Source of the DNA: Micromonospora sp. CCTCC AA 2012012
GTDB taxonomy: Bacteria > Actinomycetota > Actinomycetes > Mycobacteriales > Micromonosporaceae
Assembly: GCF_040499845.1 (NCBI RefSeq)
Contig: NZ_CP159342.1
Coordinates: forward strand, 1,674,001 to 1,738,000
Direction: 5' to 3'
DNA length: 64,000 bases
The position numbers and the translations under genes are program-made. Shown in pieces: positions 25,957 through 33,685 of this stretch. The notes beneath the pieces are model-generated. The model saw only the letters and a program-made list of their open reading frames with translations, had not been told where the DNA came from and made no database searches. Position 1 is the stretch's first letter. Each line of letters starts with the position of its first letter.

Positions 25957-26738
25957 ACGCGCTCGACGCGGCCGGGCTGCCGGCCCGTCTCGACCTGACG
26001 GCGGTGGTCGCGGAGCAGCCGTACCCGATGGTCTTCGCCACGGTCTCCGGCGCCCACCTGTACGGCTTTCCGTCCGTCGACTCCGACGTGGACCTGCGCG
26101 GCGTCCACCTGTTGCCGGTCGCGCAGCTGATCGGGCTCGGCGAGCCGGCGGAGACCCGGATGGTGATGGCGGACCGCGACGACGTCGAGATGGACCTCGT
26201 CACGCACGACCTGCGCAAGTTCGTCCGGCTGATGCTGCGGCGCAACGGGTACGTGCTGGAACAGCTCCTGTCGCCGCTGGTGGTGCAGAGCACGCCGACG
26301 CACGCGGCGCTGGTCGAGTTGGCACCGCGCGTGCTCACCCGGCACCACGGCCACCACTACCGGGGTTTCGCCGCCACCCAGCGGCGACTCTTCGACACCA
26401 CCGGGCAGCTCAAACCGCTGCTCTACACCTTCCGCGCCCTGTTGACCGGCATCCATTTGCTGCGGACCGGGCAGGTGCAGGCGCACCTGCCGACGCTGCT
26501 GGCGGCCGAACCCGCCCCGGCCTACCTGCCGGAGTTGATCGCGGCGAAGCGTACGGCGGAACACGGCGATCTGGGCGATCTGGTCTCCCGCGACGTCCTC
26601 GACCGGGACCTGCGGGACCTGGCCGAGCGGCTCGACCAGGCACAGCAGGACAGCCGACTGCCCGAGCAGCCGTCCGCGACGCCGCAGCTCGACGCCCTGG
26701 TCGTCGACGCCCGGCTGGCAACGCTCGCGTCCCGTTAG
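25953..26738 (+). CDS. minimal nucleotidyltransferase, second of a pair
   Basis: 261 residues from ATG 25953, overlapping the previous stop, with GGAGGAG upstream. Same family: ATVSGAHLYGFPSVDSDVDLRGVHLLP, with S-x-SDVD metal ligands, then EMDLVTHDLRKFVRLMLRRNGYVLEQLLSPLVV and a helical half. The two proteins are paralogues of different length and may act as a heterodimer or on related substrates. It is followed convergently by the GAF-ANTAR gene 10 bases away. Confidence 0.85.
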   Translation: MNALDAAGLPARLDLTAVVAEQPYPMVFATVSGAHLYGFPSVDSDVDLRGVHLLPVAQLIGLGEPAETRMVMADRDDVEMDLVTHDLRKFVRLMLRRNGYVLEQLLSPLVVQSTPTHAALVELAPRVLTRHHGHHYRGFAATQRRLFDTTGQLKPLLYTFRALLTGIHLLRTGQVQAHLPTLLAAEPAPAYLPELIAAKRTAEHGDLGDLVSRDVLDRDLRDLAERLDQAQQDSRLPEQPSATPQLDALVVDARLATLASR

Positions 26739-26748
26739 AAGCCGCCGG

Positions 26749-27504
26749 TCAGGGCTGCTGGCGGGGGTTCACGAATCCGGGCGCGGGCCGCGGGGACTCC
26801 CCGGTGACCTGGGTGATGATCTCCGTGGCCACGTCGCGCAGTTTGCGGTTGCGGTGCTGCGACGCCTGCCGCAGCAGGGTGAACGCCTCCGTCGCGGTGC
26901 ACCGCTGCTGACCCATCAGCACCCCGAGCGCCTGGTCGATGATGCTGCGGGAGGCCATCGCGTCGGCGAGCTGCTGCTGCAGGAGCGCCTGCTCGGCCTG
27001 CCGGAGGATGACGGCCAGCGCAGCCGCCGCCTGGTCGGCGAAGGCGACGGCCTGCCGGTGTGTCGTGCCGGTGAAGGCGGCGGGCCGGGTGGCGTACAGG
27101 TTCAACGCGCCGACCGTCTCCCGCTCGACCGTCATCGGCAGCGACAGCGAGCTGACCGCGCCGAGCCGCAGCGCGTGGTCCCGGTAGCGGGGCCAGCGGC
27201 CGTCGGTGCCCAGGTCGACGACCTCGACGACCCGGCCCCGGCGCAGTGCTTCGAGGCAGGGCCCTTCGTCGGCCCCGTACTGGACCTCGTCGCCCCGCGC
27301 GGCCAGCTCGCCGCTGCTGGCGACGGTGAACGCGCCGCTCTCGCGGCGCACGGTCAGCCCGCACGCCTCGGCGGGGGCGACGACCTCCGTCGCGACCCGG
27401 ACCACCTGGTCGAGGAAGACGTCGACCTGCGGTGAGTCGGCCAGCAGGACCAACAGACTGCTGTACGCCGAGGCGAAATGCGACTGCGCGGTATGGGAGA
27501 CCAC
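26749..27504 (-). CDS. GAF-ANTAR antitermination regulator
   Basis: 251 residues from GTG 27504, with GGGGAGG 5 nt before. Residues 20-165 are a GAF domain (GADEGPCLEALRRGRVVEVVDL...SSLSLPMTVERETVGALNLY); 185-240 an ANTAR RNA-binding helix bundle (RSIIDQALGVLMGQQRCTATEAFTLLRQASQHRNRKLRDVATEIITQV). Such proteins bind paired RNA hairpins and prevent transcription termination in response to a ligand or redox signal. Divergent from a STAS-domain gene, a common pairing in actinobacterial stress signalling. Confidence 0.92.
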   Translation of the reverse strand: MVSHTAQSHFASAYSSLLVLLADSPQVDVFLDQVVRVATEVVAPAEACGLTVRRESGAFTVASSGELAARGDEVQYGADEGPCLEALRRGRVVEVVDLGTDGRWPRYRDHALRLGAVSSLSLPMTVERETVGALNLYATRPAAFTGTTHRQAVAFADQAAAALAVILRQAEQALLQQQLADAMASRSIIDQALGVLMGQQRCTATEAFTLLRQASQHRNRKLRDVATEIITQVTGESPRPAPGFVNPRQQP

Positions 27505-27744
27505 TGCCACCTCCCCGGAAGTGGATGTCCGTTTCGTTGCCGGTGACGCGTTGACCCGCCTCGTCACCGGCAGGTCGGCGGAGTTCATCGCCGACGCGTA
27601 CGCGCCCGCGACGAGAGGGGTGCGGATCGGGCCGTACCCGGCTAAGGTCGGGGTGGGTTCGGACATGAGCCCAGGACCAGTGCCGCCCGCAGCCAGCGGG
27701 CCGAGCGCCGACCCGGTCCCGACATCCTCGCCGAGGAGCTGCTC

Positions 27745-28107
27745 ATGTCTGTCCATCAGGCACCACCCTGTGCGGTGCGGGAAGTCATCAGACCGTCGCT
27801 GCTGTCCCTCGCGCTCGCCGACGAGGGCGCGGCGACCGTGGTGAAGGCGCACGGCCCGCTGGACATGGACACCGCCGGCCTGCTCGTCGACCTCGTGGAC
27901 AGCGTGCTGGCGGGCCAACCGCCGCCGGTGCTGGTGCTCGACCTCAGCGGGGTGGACTTCTTCTGCGCGGCCGGGGTCACGGCGCTGCTGACGGCGCGCC
28001 AGCGGGTCGCCTCGAGCGGGCGCGCACTGGTGGTGCGCACGCCGTCCCGGATCATCGTCGCCGTACTCGAACTGGTCGGCCTGGAGCAGGAGTTCGCCAC
28101 CGACTGA
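27745..28107 (+). CDS. STAS-domain protein lacking the phospho-serine
   Basis: 120 residues, ATG 27745 with GAGGAG 7 nt before. STAS fold of anti-sigma-factor antagonists (VVKAHGPLDMDTAGLLVDLV...VLVLDLSGVDFFCAAGVTALLTARQRVASSG). The loop that normally reads DSSG, with the phosphorylated Ser, reads CAAG here. It therefore cannot be switched by the usual RsbW-type kinase and may be constitutively active or sense something through the Cys. Confidence 0.88.
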   Translation: MSVHQAPPCAVREVIRPSLLSLALADEGAATVVKAHGPLDMDTAGLLVDLVDSVLAGQPPPVLVLDLSGVDFFCAAGVTALLTARQRVASSGRALVVRTPSRIIVAVLELVGLEQEFATD

Positions 28108-28170
28108 CCTGCCTTTCCCTCCGCGTCCATTGGGTCGTACCCGTTGCTGACGGCGGTCCTGGTACCCGGC

Positions 28171-28182
28171 CGTTGATCAACG
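28171..28182. promoter_or_regulatory. 12-bp palindrome CGTTGATCAACG
   Basis: A perfect palindrome about 55 bases before the leaderless lipid-kinase-like gene. The inner 10 bases, GTTGATCAAC, recur at 18659-18668 before the SDR at 18714. It may be an operator or chance. Confidence 0.3.
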
Positions 28183-28224
28183 TAAACGCGTGCGTCGGCG
28201 GGTCGGGGGCGTGACGTGCGGCGA

Positions 28225-28230
28225 TAGGCT
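28225..28230 (+). promoter_or_regulatory. -10 box TAGGCT, leaderless start at 28239
   Basis: TAGGCT 8 nt before ATG 28239, no ribosome binding site. Confidence 0.5.
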
Positions 28231-28238
28231 CTGGCAGC

Positions 28239-29168
28239 ATGCGGACCAAGCAGGAGCTGGGCGCGGCCATCCGGCGGGACCGACGGGCGGCGCTCGTCGT
28301 CAACGCCCACTCCCGGCGCGGGCGCCGGCTCTACGAGGGTGCCCGGTCCCGGCTGCTGGCGGCCGGCTTCACCCTGCTCGGCAGCTGTCCCGTCGACCGG
28401 CCCGCCGAGCTGGAGCAGCGCCTCGCCGAGGCCGCCGACCTCCGGCCGGACCTGCTGGTCGCGGGCGGCGGCGACGGCACCATCGGCACCGCCGCGCGGC
28501 TGCTCGCCCACCGGGACGTCGCGCTCGGCCTGCTGCCGCTCGGCACCACCAACAACTTCGCCCGCACCGTGGGCATCCCGCTCGACCTGGACGCCGCCGT
28601 CGCGGTCCTCACCGACGGCACGGTGATCGACGTCGACCTCGGCCTCGTCGGCGACCTGCGCTTCACCAACCACGTCGGGATCGGCCTCTCCGCCGACGTG
28701 ATGCTCGCCGCGCCGCCGCGACTCAAACGGGTCGCCGGACGGCTCGCGTACCCGCTGACCGCGCTGGGGCTGCTGCGCCGGCACCGTCCGCTGCGGGTCA
28801 CCGTCCGCGCCGAGGGGCGCGACCACGACTTCGCCACCCACCAGGTGTACGTGGCCAACGGCGGCTTCCACGCCGGCCGGCCGATCACCGCCGACGCGAA
28901 CGCCGACGACCGGCTGCTGGTCGCGTACCCGGTGGGTGGCCCGACCCGGCGCGGGCTGCTGCGCGAGACGGCCCGCAACGCGGCCGGGGGCCGCCGCCGC
29001 ACCCTGCGCGAGGAGCCGTTCCTCGCCGTGCGGCACCTCTGGGTGGAGACCGACCCGCCGGCGCGCGTCGAGGTCGACGGCGAGCCCTACGGCGAGACCC
29101 CGATCCGGATCGGGCTGGACCCGAACGCGCTGCGGATCATGGCCGCCGCCGGCAGCCCCGACCACTGA
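28239..29168 (+). CDS. diacylglycerol/lipid kinase-like protein
   Basis: 309 residues. DAGK catalytic fold: ALVVNAHSRRGRRLYEGARSRLLAAGF, the nucleotide loop VAGGGDGTIGTAARLL (about 77-82), LPLGTTNNFARTVGIPLDLDAAV, then FTNHVGIGLSADVM and the C-terminal barrel with HLWVETDPPARVEVDGEPYG. Members phosphorylate diacylglycerol or other lipid alcohols at the membrane face. The substrate is not known, and it stands as a single leaderless gene. Confidence 0.9.
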   Translation: MRTKQELGAAIRRDRRAALVVNAHSRRGRRLYEGARSRLLAAGFTLLGSCPVDRPAELEQRLAEAADLRPDLLVAGGGDGTIGTAARLLAHRDVALGLLPLGTTNNFARTVGIPLDLDAAVAVLTDGTVIDVDLGLVGDLRFTNHVGIGLSADVMLAAPPRLKRVAGRLAYPLTALGLLRRHRPLRVTVRAEGRDHDFATHQVYVANGGFHAGRPITADANADDRLLVAYPVGGPTRRGLLRETARNAAGGRRRTLREEPFLAVRHLWVETDPPARVEVDGEPYGETPIRIGLDPNALRIMAAAGSPDH

Positions 29169-29246
29169 CGGGCACCGCCACGCGGCAGAGGCGATCTTCG
29201 ATGAAGGCCGCACACCACGAGAATCACCTCCGACCCACCGGGCCGA

Positions 29247-29252
29247 TAACGT
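29247..29252 (+). promoter_or_regulatory. -10 box TAACGT, leaderless start at 29259
   Basis: TAACGT 6 nt before ATG 29259, no ribosome binding site. Confidence 0.5.
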
Positions 29253-29258
29253 ACTGTC

Positions 29259-30041
29259 ATGCTTCAGTACGCGAGAGTAACCAGCCGGTGGGGTCACGCG
29301 GTGCGCTACCGGGTGCTGGACACCGTCGCGGTGCGCACCACCGACGGCACCTGGCGCGAAGCGCCGACAGCCAAGCAGCGCAGCCTGCTGGCGAGCCTGC
29401 TGATGCGCAGCAACGAGTGGGTCACCGCCGGCCGGTTGACGGAGCTGCTCTGGGCCGAGCATCCGCCCCGCTCGGCACCGGGCAACCTCAAGACCTACGT
29501 GTGGCGGCTGCGCACCCTGCTCGTCGAGGCCGGACACGGCAGCGACCGGCTGGAGAGCCGGCCCGGTGGCTACCGGCTGCGCGTCGAGCCCGGCGAACTG
29601 GACCTGCACGTCTTCCACGGCCTCGTCGACCAGGGCCGACAGGCGCTGGCGGCCGGTGACCCGGCGGACGCCGGCCGGCTGCTCGCCGCCGCCCTGTCGC
29701 TGGGACCGGCCGAACCGGTCGAGAGCAGACCGGAGGCGATGTCCGCGGCGGACCGGGCGCACCTGCACGAGCTGCTGCGCGGCACCCAGGCCGTGTTGAT
29801 CGAGGCGGAGCTGGCGGCCGGCCACCCGGACGGCACGATCACCCTGCTCCGCCGCCTCGTCGCGGATCAGCCGTTGGCCGAACAGTGGTGGGCGATGCTG
29901 ATCCGGGCTCTCGCCCTGGCCGGCCGGCGGGCCGAGGCGATCACCGCGTACCAGCGGGCCTGCCGGCTGCTCGACCGTGAGCTGGGCCTGACCCCCGGCG
30001 CGCTGCTGCGCGACGCGTACGGGCGGGTCCTCGTCGGGTGA
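29259..30041 (+). CDS. small SARP-like (winged helix-BTAD) regulator
   Basis: 260 residues. An OmpR-like winged helix (RYRVLDTVAVRTTDGTWREAPTAKQRSLLASLLMRSNEWVTAGRLTELLW...LESRPGGYRLRV) followed by a BTAD domain (LDLHVFHGLVDQGRQAL...AITAYQRACRLLDRELGLTPG). There is no ATPase domain, so it is the small SARP class. It converges on the peptide-associated TPR gene and shares a terminator with it, making it the best candidate activator of that locus; a target box was not found. Confidence 0.87.
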   Translation: MLQYARVTSRWGHAVRYRVLDTVAVRTTDGTWREAPTAKQRSLLASLLMRSNEWVTAGRLTELLWAEHPPRSAPGNLKTYVWRLRTLLVEAGHGSDRLESRPGGYRLRVEPGELDLHVFHGLVDQGRQALAAGDPADAGRLLAAALSLGPAEPVESRPEAMSAADRAHLHELLRGTQAVLIEAELAAGHPDGTITLLRRLVADQPLAEQWWAMLIRALALAGRRAEAITAYQRACRLLDRELGLTPGALLRDAYGRVLVG

Positions 30042-30058
30042 CCGGCGGGCCGGTCACC
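30037..30058. terminator. bidirectional hairpin overlapping two stop codons
   Basis: GGTGACCGGC (30037-30046) pairs with GCCGGTCACC (30049-30058). The dyad contains the SARP-like stop and the end of the convergent TPR gene. In RNA the top pairs would open to form the loop. Confidence 0.6.
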
Positions 30059-32135
30059 GACCGGCGGCCACCCCCAGGGCTCGGGCGCACTCGGTCCGCT
30101 CGCGGCGGATCTCCTCGTCGGTCGGGTCCAGCTCGGCCGCCCGGGCCAGGTCGGCCAGGGCGTCGTCGTACCGGCCCAGCGCCCGGTAGGCGGTGGCCCG
30201 GTTGTACCGCAGCGCCGCGTCGTCGCCGACGGCCAGCGCCCGGTCCAGGTGGTCGACGGCTGCCGACGGATCGCCCGCGTCGAAGGCCAGCGCGGCCAGA
30301 CCCGACCAGGCGGCGGTCGAGCCCCCGTCCACCTCCAGCGCCCGCCGGTACGACCGCTCCGCCTCGGCGGTCCGGCCCTCCTCGGCCTGCACCTGGCCGA
30401 GCAGGCACAGCAGGTGCGGGTTCTCCCCGTCCAGGGCCAGCCCGGCGTCCAGATCGGCGCGCAGCGCCGCCCCGTCGTCCAGGACGGCGTACAGGCCGGC
30501 CCGGTTGACCAGCGCGTCCACATTGGTCGGGTCGATCTCCAGCACATAGCTCAGATCGGCCAGCGCGGCGTCGAGGTCGCCCAGGCCGGCCAGCACGTCG
30601 GCCCGGTTGTAGTGCGCCTCCGGGAACGGCGGACCGAGCCGGATGGCCTCCGCGTAACCGGCCAGTGCCTCCTCGTCGCGGCCCAGCCGGTGCAACAGGT
30701 TCGCCCGGTCGAAGTGGTACTCGGGATGGTTGCGGTCGTCCGCGATCACCGCGGTGAAGTCGGCCAGCGCCTCGTCCAGCCGGCCCAGCGCGGCCAGCAC
30801 CTGGGCCCGGTTGTGCAGCAGCACCGAGCGGTGCAGCCGGTGCTCGTCCGCGCCCAGCTCCTCGTCGAGCCGGGCCAGGCCGGTGGCGACCAGCTCCAGC
30901 GCGCCGGGCAGGTTGCCCAGGTGCATCTCGATCAGGGCCAGCCCGTTCTGCTGGAAGACCGTGGAGAAGCTGCGGTCGGCGCCCTCCGGCTGGAGGCTGG
31001 AGATCGCGATCGCCTGGTTGATCCAGGCCCGGGCGCGCACGTGGTCCCGGTGGTCCGGGTCCCGGTGCCGGGTGTAGATCATCGCGGTGGCGTACGCGGC
31101 CTGGCGGTGGATGATCGGGTTGACGCTCAGCGAGCGGGCCTCGTCGTACAGCTCCTCGGCCTCCTCGGGCCGGCCCAGCGCCGACAGCGAGGTGGTCATC
31201 TTGGTGGTGAACGCCCACCACGCGCCCTCCCGGGCGGCCCGGTCGACGACCGCCCGGCCACGCCGGCCCAGGTCCAGGGTGGCGTGATAGAAGCCCATGT
31301 CCACGCAGTAGTTCAGCGCCTCCAGCAGCGCCCGGGCACCCGCCTCGGCCGGGTCGCCGGCCCGCTCCAGGTGGTACGGCACCGCGCCCAGCTTCGGCGA
31401 CCGCAGCCCGGTGGCGAGCAGCTGCTCGGCCCGCTCGGCGTGCAGCCGGCACCGGGCGGCGGGGTCCAGCTCGGCGTAGGCGGCCAGCAGGGCCGGGTCG
31501 TCGGCGCAGCAGTCGGAGGCCACGTAGGCCCGGGCCGGGTCGGCCGGCGGCGCACCGGGGGAGGGCACCGGCGGTGCGTCGCGCCGCTGGGCGTACCGGG
31601 CCAGGTCGGCGGCCAGGTTTTCGTCGAGCGGTCCGGTACCGGTGCCGACGACCACGGTGAGCAGGTCGGGATCGAGCCGGCGCAGCAGCACCGAGACGAA
31701 CTCGGCGTCGGTCGGGTCGGCCTCGTCCAGGCGGTCCAGCACCAGGACGCGGCGCGGGCCGCCCAGCGCGCGGACGTGGTCGCGGAGCAGCTCGGCGAGG
31801 CCGTGGGAGAGCCGCAGCGTACGCACCCGGGAGTAGAACCGGGTCCGTTCGGCCGGCACCGCCAGGGAGGTGAGCGTCTCCCGGGAGGCGGGCACCAGCG
31901 GCCGCAGGTCCGGGGCGACGGAGAGCACCTCGATGTCGTGCCTGCGCACCAGCTCCGGCGTACGCGCCAGCATCTCCGGCACGAGCGCGGTGAGGAGCGC
32001 GTTCGCCCCGGTGTACGGCCCGAACCGGCGTCGGTGCGCGTCGACCGGCTCCGCCAGCGGCACGGCGGTCAGGGCGCGGGCAGCGGCCAGGCGCTGGTAC
32101 GCATGGTCGCCGGTGATCCACAGGTGCTGCGCCAT
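30054..32135 (-). CDS. TPR protein with degenerate NTPase head
   Basis: 693 residues from ATG 32135, with AGGAG 8 nt before; the open frame beyond is a shadow of the peptidase. Residues 1-190 look like a STAND-type ATPase head (RRFGPYTGANALLTALVPEML, then VLVLDRLDEADPTDAEFVSVLLRRL as Walker B), but no GxxxxGK[ST] loop is visible. Residues 280-690 hold about nine TPR units (LGRLDEALADFTAVIADDRNHPEYHFDRANLLHRLGRDEEALAGYAEAIRLG and on). It starts 14 nt after the M50 peptidase stop, so it belongs to the peptide operon. It is probably a scaffold or chaperone that brings peptide and enzyme together. Confidence 0.85.
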   Translation of the reverse strand: MAQHLWITGDHAYQRLAAARALTAVPLAEPVDAHRRRFGPYTGANALLTALVPEMLARTPELVRRHDIEVLSVAPDLRPLVPASRETLTSLAVPAERTRFYSRVRTLRLSHGLAELLRDHVRALGGPRRVLVLDRLDEADPTDAEFVSVLLRRLDPDLLTVVVGTGTGPLDENLAADLARYAQRRDAPPVPSPGAPPADPARAYVASDCCADDPALLAAYAELDPAARCRLHAERAEQLLATGLRSPKLGAVPYHLERAGDPAEAGARALLEALNYCVDMGFYHATLDLGRRGRAVVDRAAREGAWWAFTTKMTTSLSALGRPEEAEELYDEARSLSVNPIIHRQAAYATAMIYTRHRDPDHRDHVRARAWINQAIAISSLQPEGADRSFSTVFQQNGLALIEMHLGNLPGALELVATGLARLDEELGADEHRLHRSVLLHNRAQVLAALGRLDEALADFTAVIADDRNHPEYHFDRANLLHRLGRDEEALAGYAEAIRLGPPFPEAHYNRADVLAGLGDLDAALADLSYVLEIDPTNVDALVNRAGLYAVLDDGAALRADLDAGLALDGENPHLLCLLGQVQAEEGRTAEAERSYRRALEVDGGSTAAWSGLAALAFDAGDPSAAVDHLDRALAVGDDAALRYNRATAYRALGRYDDALADLARAAELDPTDEEIRRERTECARALGVAAGR

Positions 32136-32149
32136 CGTGCGCGCTCCTC

Positions 32150-33361
32150 TCACTGGGCCAGGTGACGGACGTCGGCGGCGGAGCGCCGCTGTCGACGGTT
32201 GCGCAGCATCAGCACGCCGACCAGGACGAGCTGACCGACGGTGACGGTGAGGAAGATCAGGGCGTCGACGATCCCGGTGCCGCCGTGGCTCTGCCGCACC
32301 AGCCGGGTGGCGGCCATGCCGATGGTGCGCACCGTGGTCGGCAGCACCGCCAGCGCCAGCACACCGAGCGAGACTCCGTACCCGATGAGCAGGAGCCAGG
32401 AATACCAGCGGGCCACCGCGCGGTCCCGCGGGTGCAGCCCGGACTCGTCGACCGGGGTACGCCCGACCAGCCGCCGGGCCCGGTTGCCGAGCACCCGACG
32501 GGCCGCGCCCTGCAGGTCGTGGCAGCCGAGCACGGTGGTGACCACCCCGTAGAGGTCGGTGCGCAGATAGAAGGCGAACTGCCAGGCGAAGCGGAGCAGG
32601 GTCAGGAACGCCAGGGCCAGACAGAAACCGCCCAGCCGCGACGGCGTGCCGTCCGGGCGGAGGGCGGCCGCGGCAACCAGCGTGAGCACCGAGATCAGCA
32701 GCAGGTCGGCCAGCATGCCGGCGAGCATCGGCAGGTATCGCTGCCGGCGCGGCACCACGACCAGACCGTCCAGGCTGGTCTCGAAGGTGAGGAAGTGCAG
32801 TCGGTGGCTGATCCGGAGGGTGGAGCGCAGCCCCAGCCGGCGCCCGGCCAGGGCGTGGAAGCTCTCGTGCACCAGGATCAGCGGGATCTGCCCGAGGAAC
32901 ACCGTCAAGGCCAGCGCCGTCACGTAGTCCGTGTAGAAGAGGTTGTCGGTCTGCGGGGCCAGCCGGGGCCGGGCCACCATCGCGGCGACCGCGCCGGCGA
33001 TCAGCAGCGCGTACAGGATCCAGGCCGGCGGGGAGAAGAGCCACCGGCCCAGCCGCTGCCAGCGCAGCGGCGCGACGGTGGTGGCCGGCGGGACGTCACC
33101 GACCAGGAAGTCCAGCTCCTCCAGGACGCCCAGGAACTCGGCCAGGTCGACCTGTTCGCCGTAGGTCTCGGCGTACCAGTCGGCGGCCTCGGCCGGTGGC
33201 ATCCCGTCGGCGATCCGCCGGAGCAGTTCCGCACCGTCGGGCGGGAAGACCCCGAAGGACTCGACATCGGTACGACCCACCACGACGTCGTCCCCGTCGG
33301 GCAGGTAGGTCAGCGGATACACGCGCAGCGGCTGGTGCAGCGTGGACGGTACGGTCGTCAT
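32150..33361 (-). CDS. RRE-like domain fused to M50 membrane metallopeptidase
   Basis: 403 residues. Residues 10-90 (YLPDGDDVVVGRTDVESFGVFPPDGAELLRRIADGMPPAEAADWYAETYG...FLGVLEELDFL) have the length and pattern of a PqqD/RRE winged helix, which binds RiPP leader peptides. Membrane segments lie at about 113-130, 145-170, 208-233, 243-265, 320-341 and 365-387. The second holds HESFH (165-169), the zinc HExxH; RTDLYGV (Asp269) fits the third zinc ligand of M50 enzymes. It follows a 29-residue peptide gene, so cleavage or export of that peptide in the membrane is the natural guess. YydH of the Bacillus epipeptide system is a comparable M50 protein. Confidence 0.88.
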   Translation of the reverse strand: MTTVPSTLHQPLRVYPLTYLPDGDDVVVGRTDVESFGVFPPDGAELLRRIADGMPPAEAADWYAETYGEQVDLAEFLGVLEELDFLVGDVPPATTVAPLRWQRLGRWLFSPPAWILYALLIAGAVAAMVARPRLAPQTDNLFYTDYVTALALTVFLGQIPLILVHESFHALAGRRLGLRSTLRISHRLHFLTFETSLDGLVVVPRRQRYLPMLAGMLADLLLISVLTLVAAAALRPDGTPSRLGGFCLALAFLTLLRFAWQFAFYLRTDLYGVVTTVLGCHDLQGAARRVLGNRARRLVGRTPVDESGLHPRDRAVARWYSWLLLIGYGVSLGVLALAVLPTTVRTIGMAATRLVRQSHGGTGIVDALIFLTVTVGQLVLVGVLMLRNRRQRRSAADVRHLAQ

Positions 33362-33394
33362 GGTGGCCTTCCCCCGGTGGTGGGGCCGGGGCCC

Positions 33395-33435
33395 GGACCG
33401 GTGTGACGGTCCAGGCCCCGGTGTGACGGTCCCGC
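33395..33435 (-). promoter_or_regulatory. repeated CCGGTGTGACGGTCC element between peptide and peptidase genes
   Basis: A 15-base direct repeat starts at about 33398 and again at about 33418. The first copy also forms a small hairpin (GGACCG/CGGTCC, 6-nt loop). In the 78-base gap after the peptide stop it could cause partial termination or protect the short upstream message, giving more peptide than peptidase. Confidence 0.45.
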
Positions 33436-33439
33436 CGGC

Positions 33440-33529
33440 TCAGAACGGCCAGCAGAGCGGGTTGTCGTAGAACGTGGCGGCGGTGGTCAGCCGGACGGTG
33501 CCCGGCTTGCGCACGACGATCTTCTTCAT
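33440..33529 (-). CDS. 29-residue peptide, candidate RiPP precursor
   Basis: Starts at ATG 33529 behind a strong GGAGGGAGG and ends at TGA 33440. The first half, MKKIVVRKPGTVRLT, is basic and beta-strand-like, as expected of a leader that docks onto an RRE. The second half, TAATFYDNPLCWPF, is aromatic, with a single Cys and a C-terminal Pro-Phe. It is too short to be noticed by ordinary gene finders. It heads an operon with an RRE/M50 membrane peptidase and a TPR protein. No radical SAM, lanthionine, YcaO or ABC transporter gene is near, so any modification is unknown; the mature product may simply be a cleaved peptide. Confidence 0.75.
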   Translation of the reverse strand: MKKIVVRKPGTVRLTTAATFYDNPLCWPF

Positions 33530-33685
33530 CTCGTTCCTCCCTCCGGGGGTGTGAGGTCCTACCGCAGAACCTGCCACCCGCCGGTCCACCCGCCGTCCAC
33601 CGTCGGTGTTTCCGCCGGTCACCGGCGCCGAGGACCACGGCGCCGGGCGGCGCTATGGTGAACCCGCTGGGAAGGGGAGGCCGCC

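Noticed and set aside
26749..27918. A longer 389-residue GAF-ANTAR protein
   Set aside because: The extra N-terminus is antisense to the STAS gene and its promoter; GTG 27504 has a good ribosome binding site.
28190..29659. A 489-codon ORF overlapping the lipid-kinase-like gene
   Set aside because: Low-complexity Arg/Pro composition and no motifs; the kinase frame has clear motifs and a leaderless promoter.
30054..33044. A 996-residue form of the TPR protein
   Set aside because: The extra 300 residues overlap the M50 peptidase in another frame and look like shadow sequence; ATG 32135 has a good ribosome binding site.
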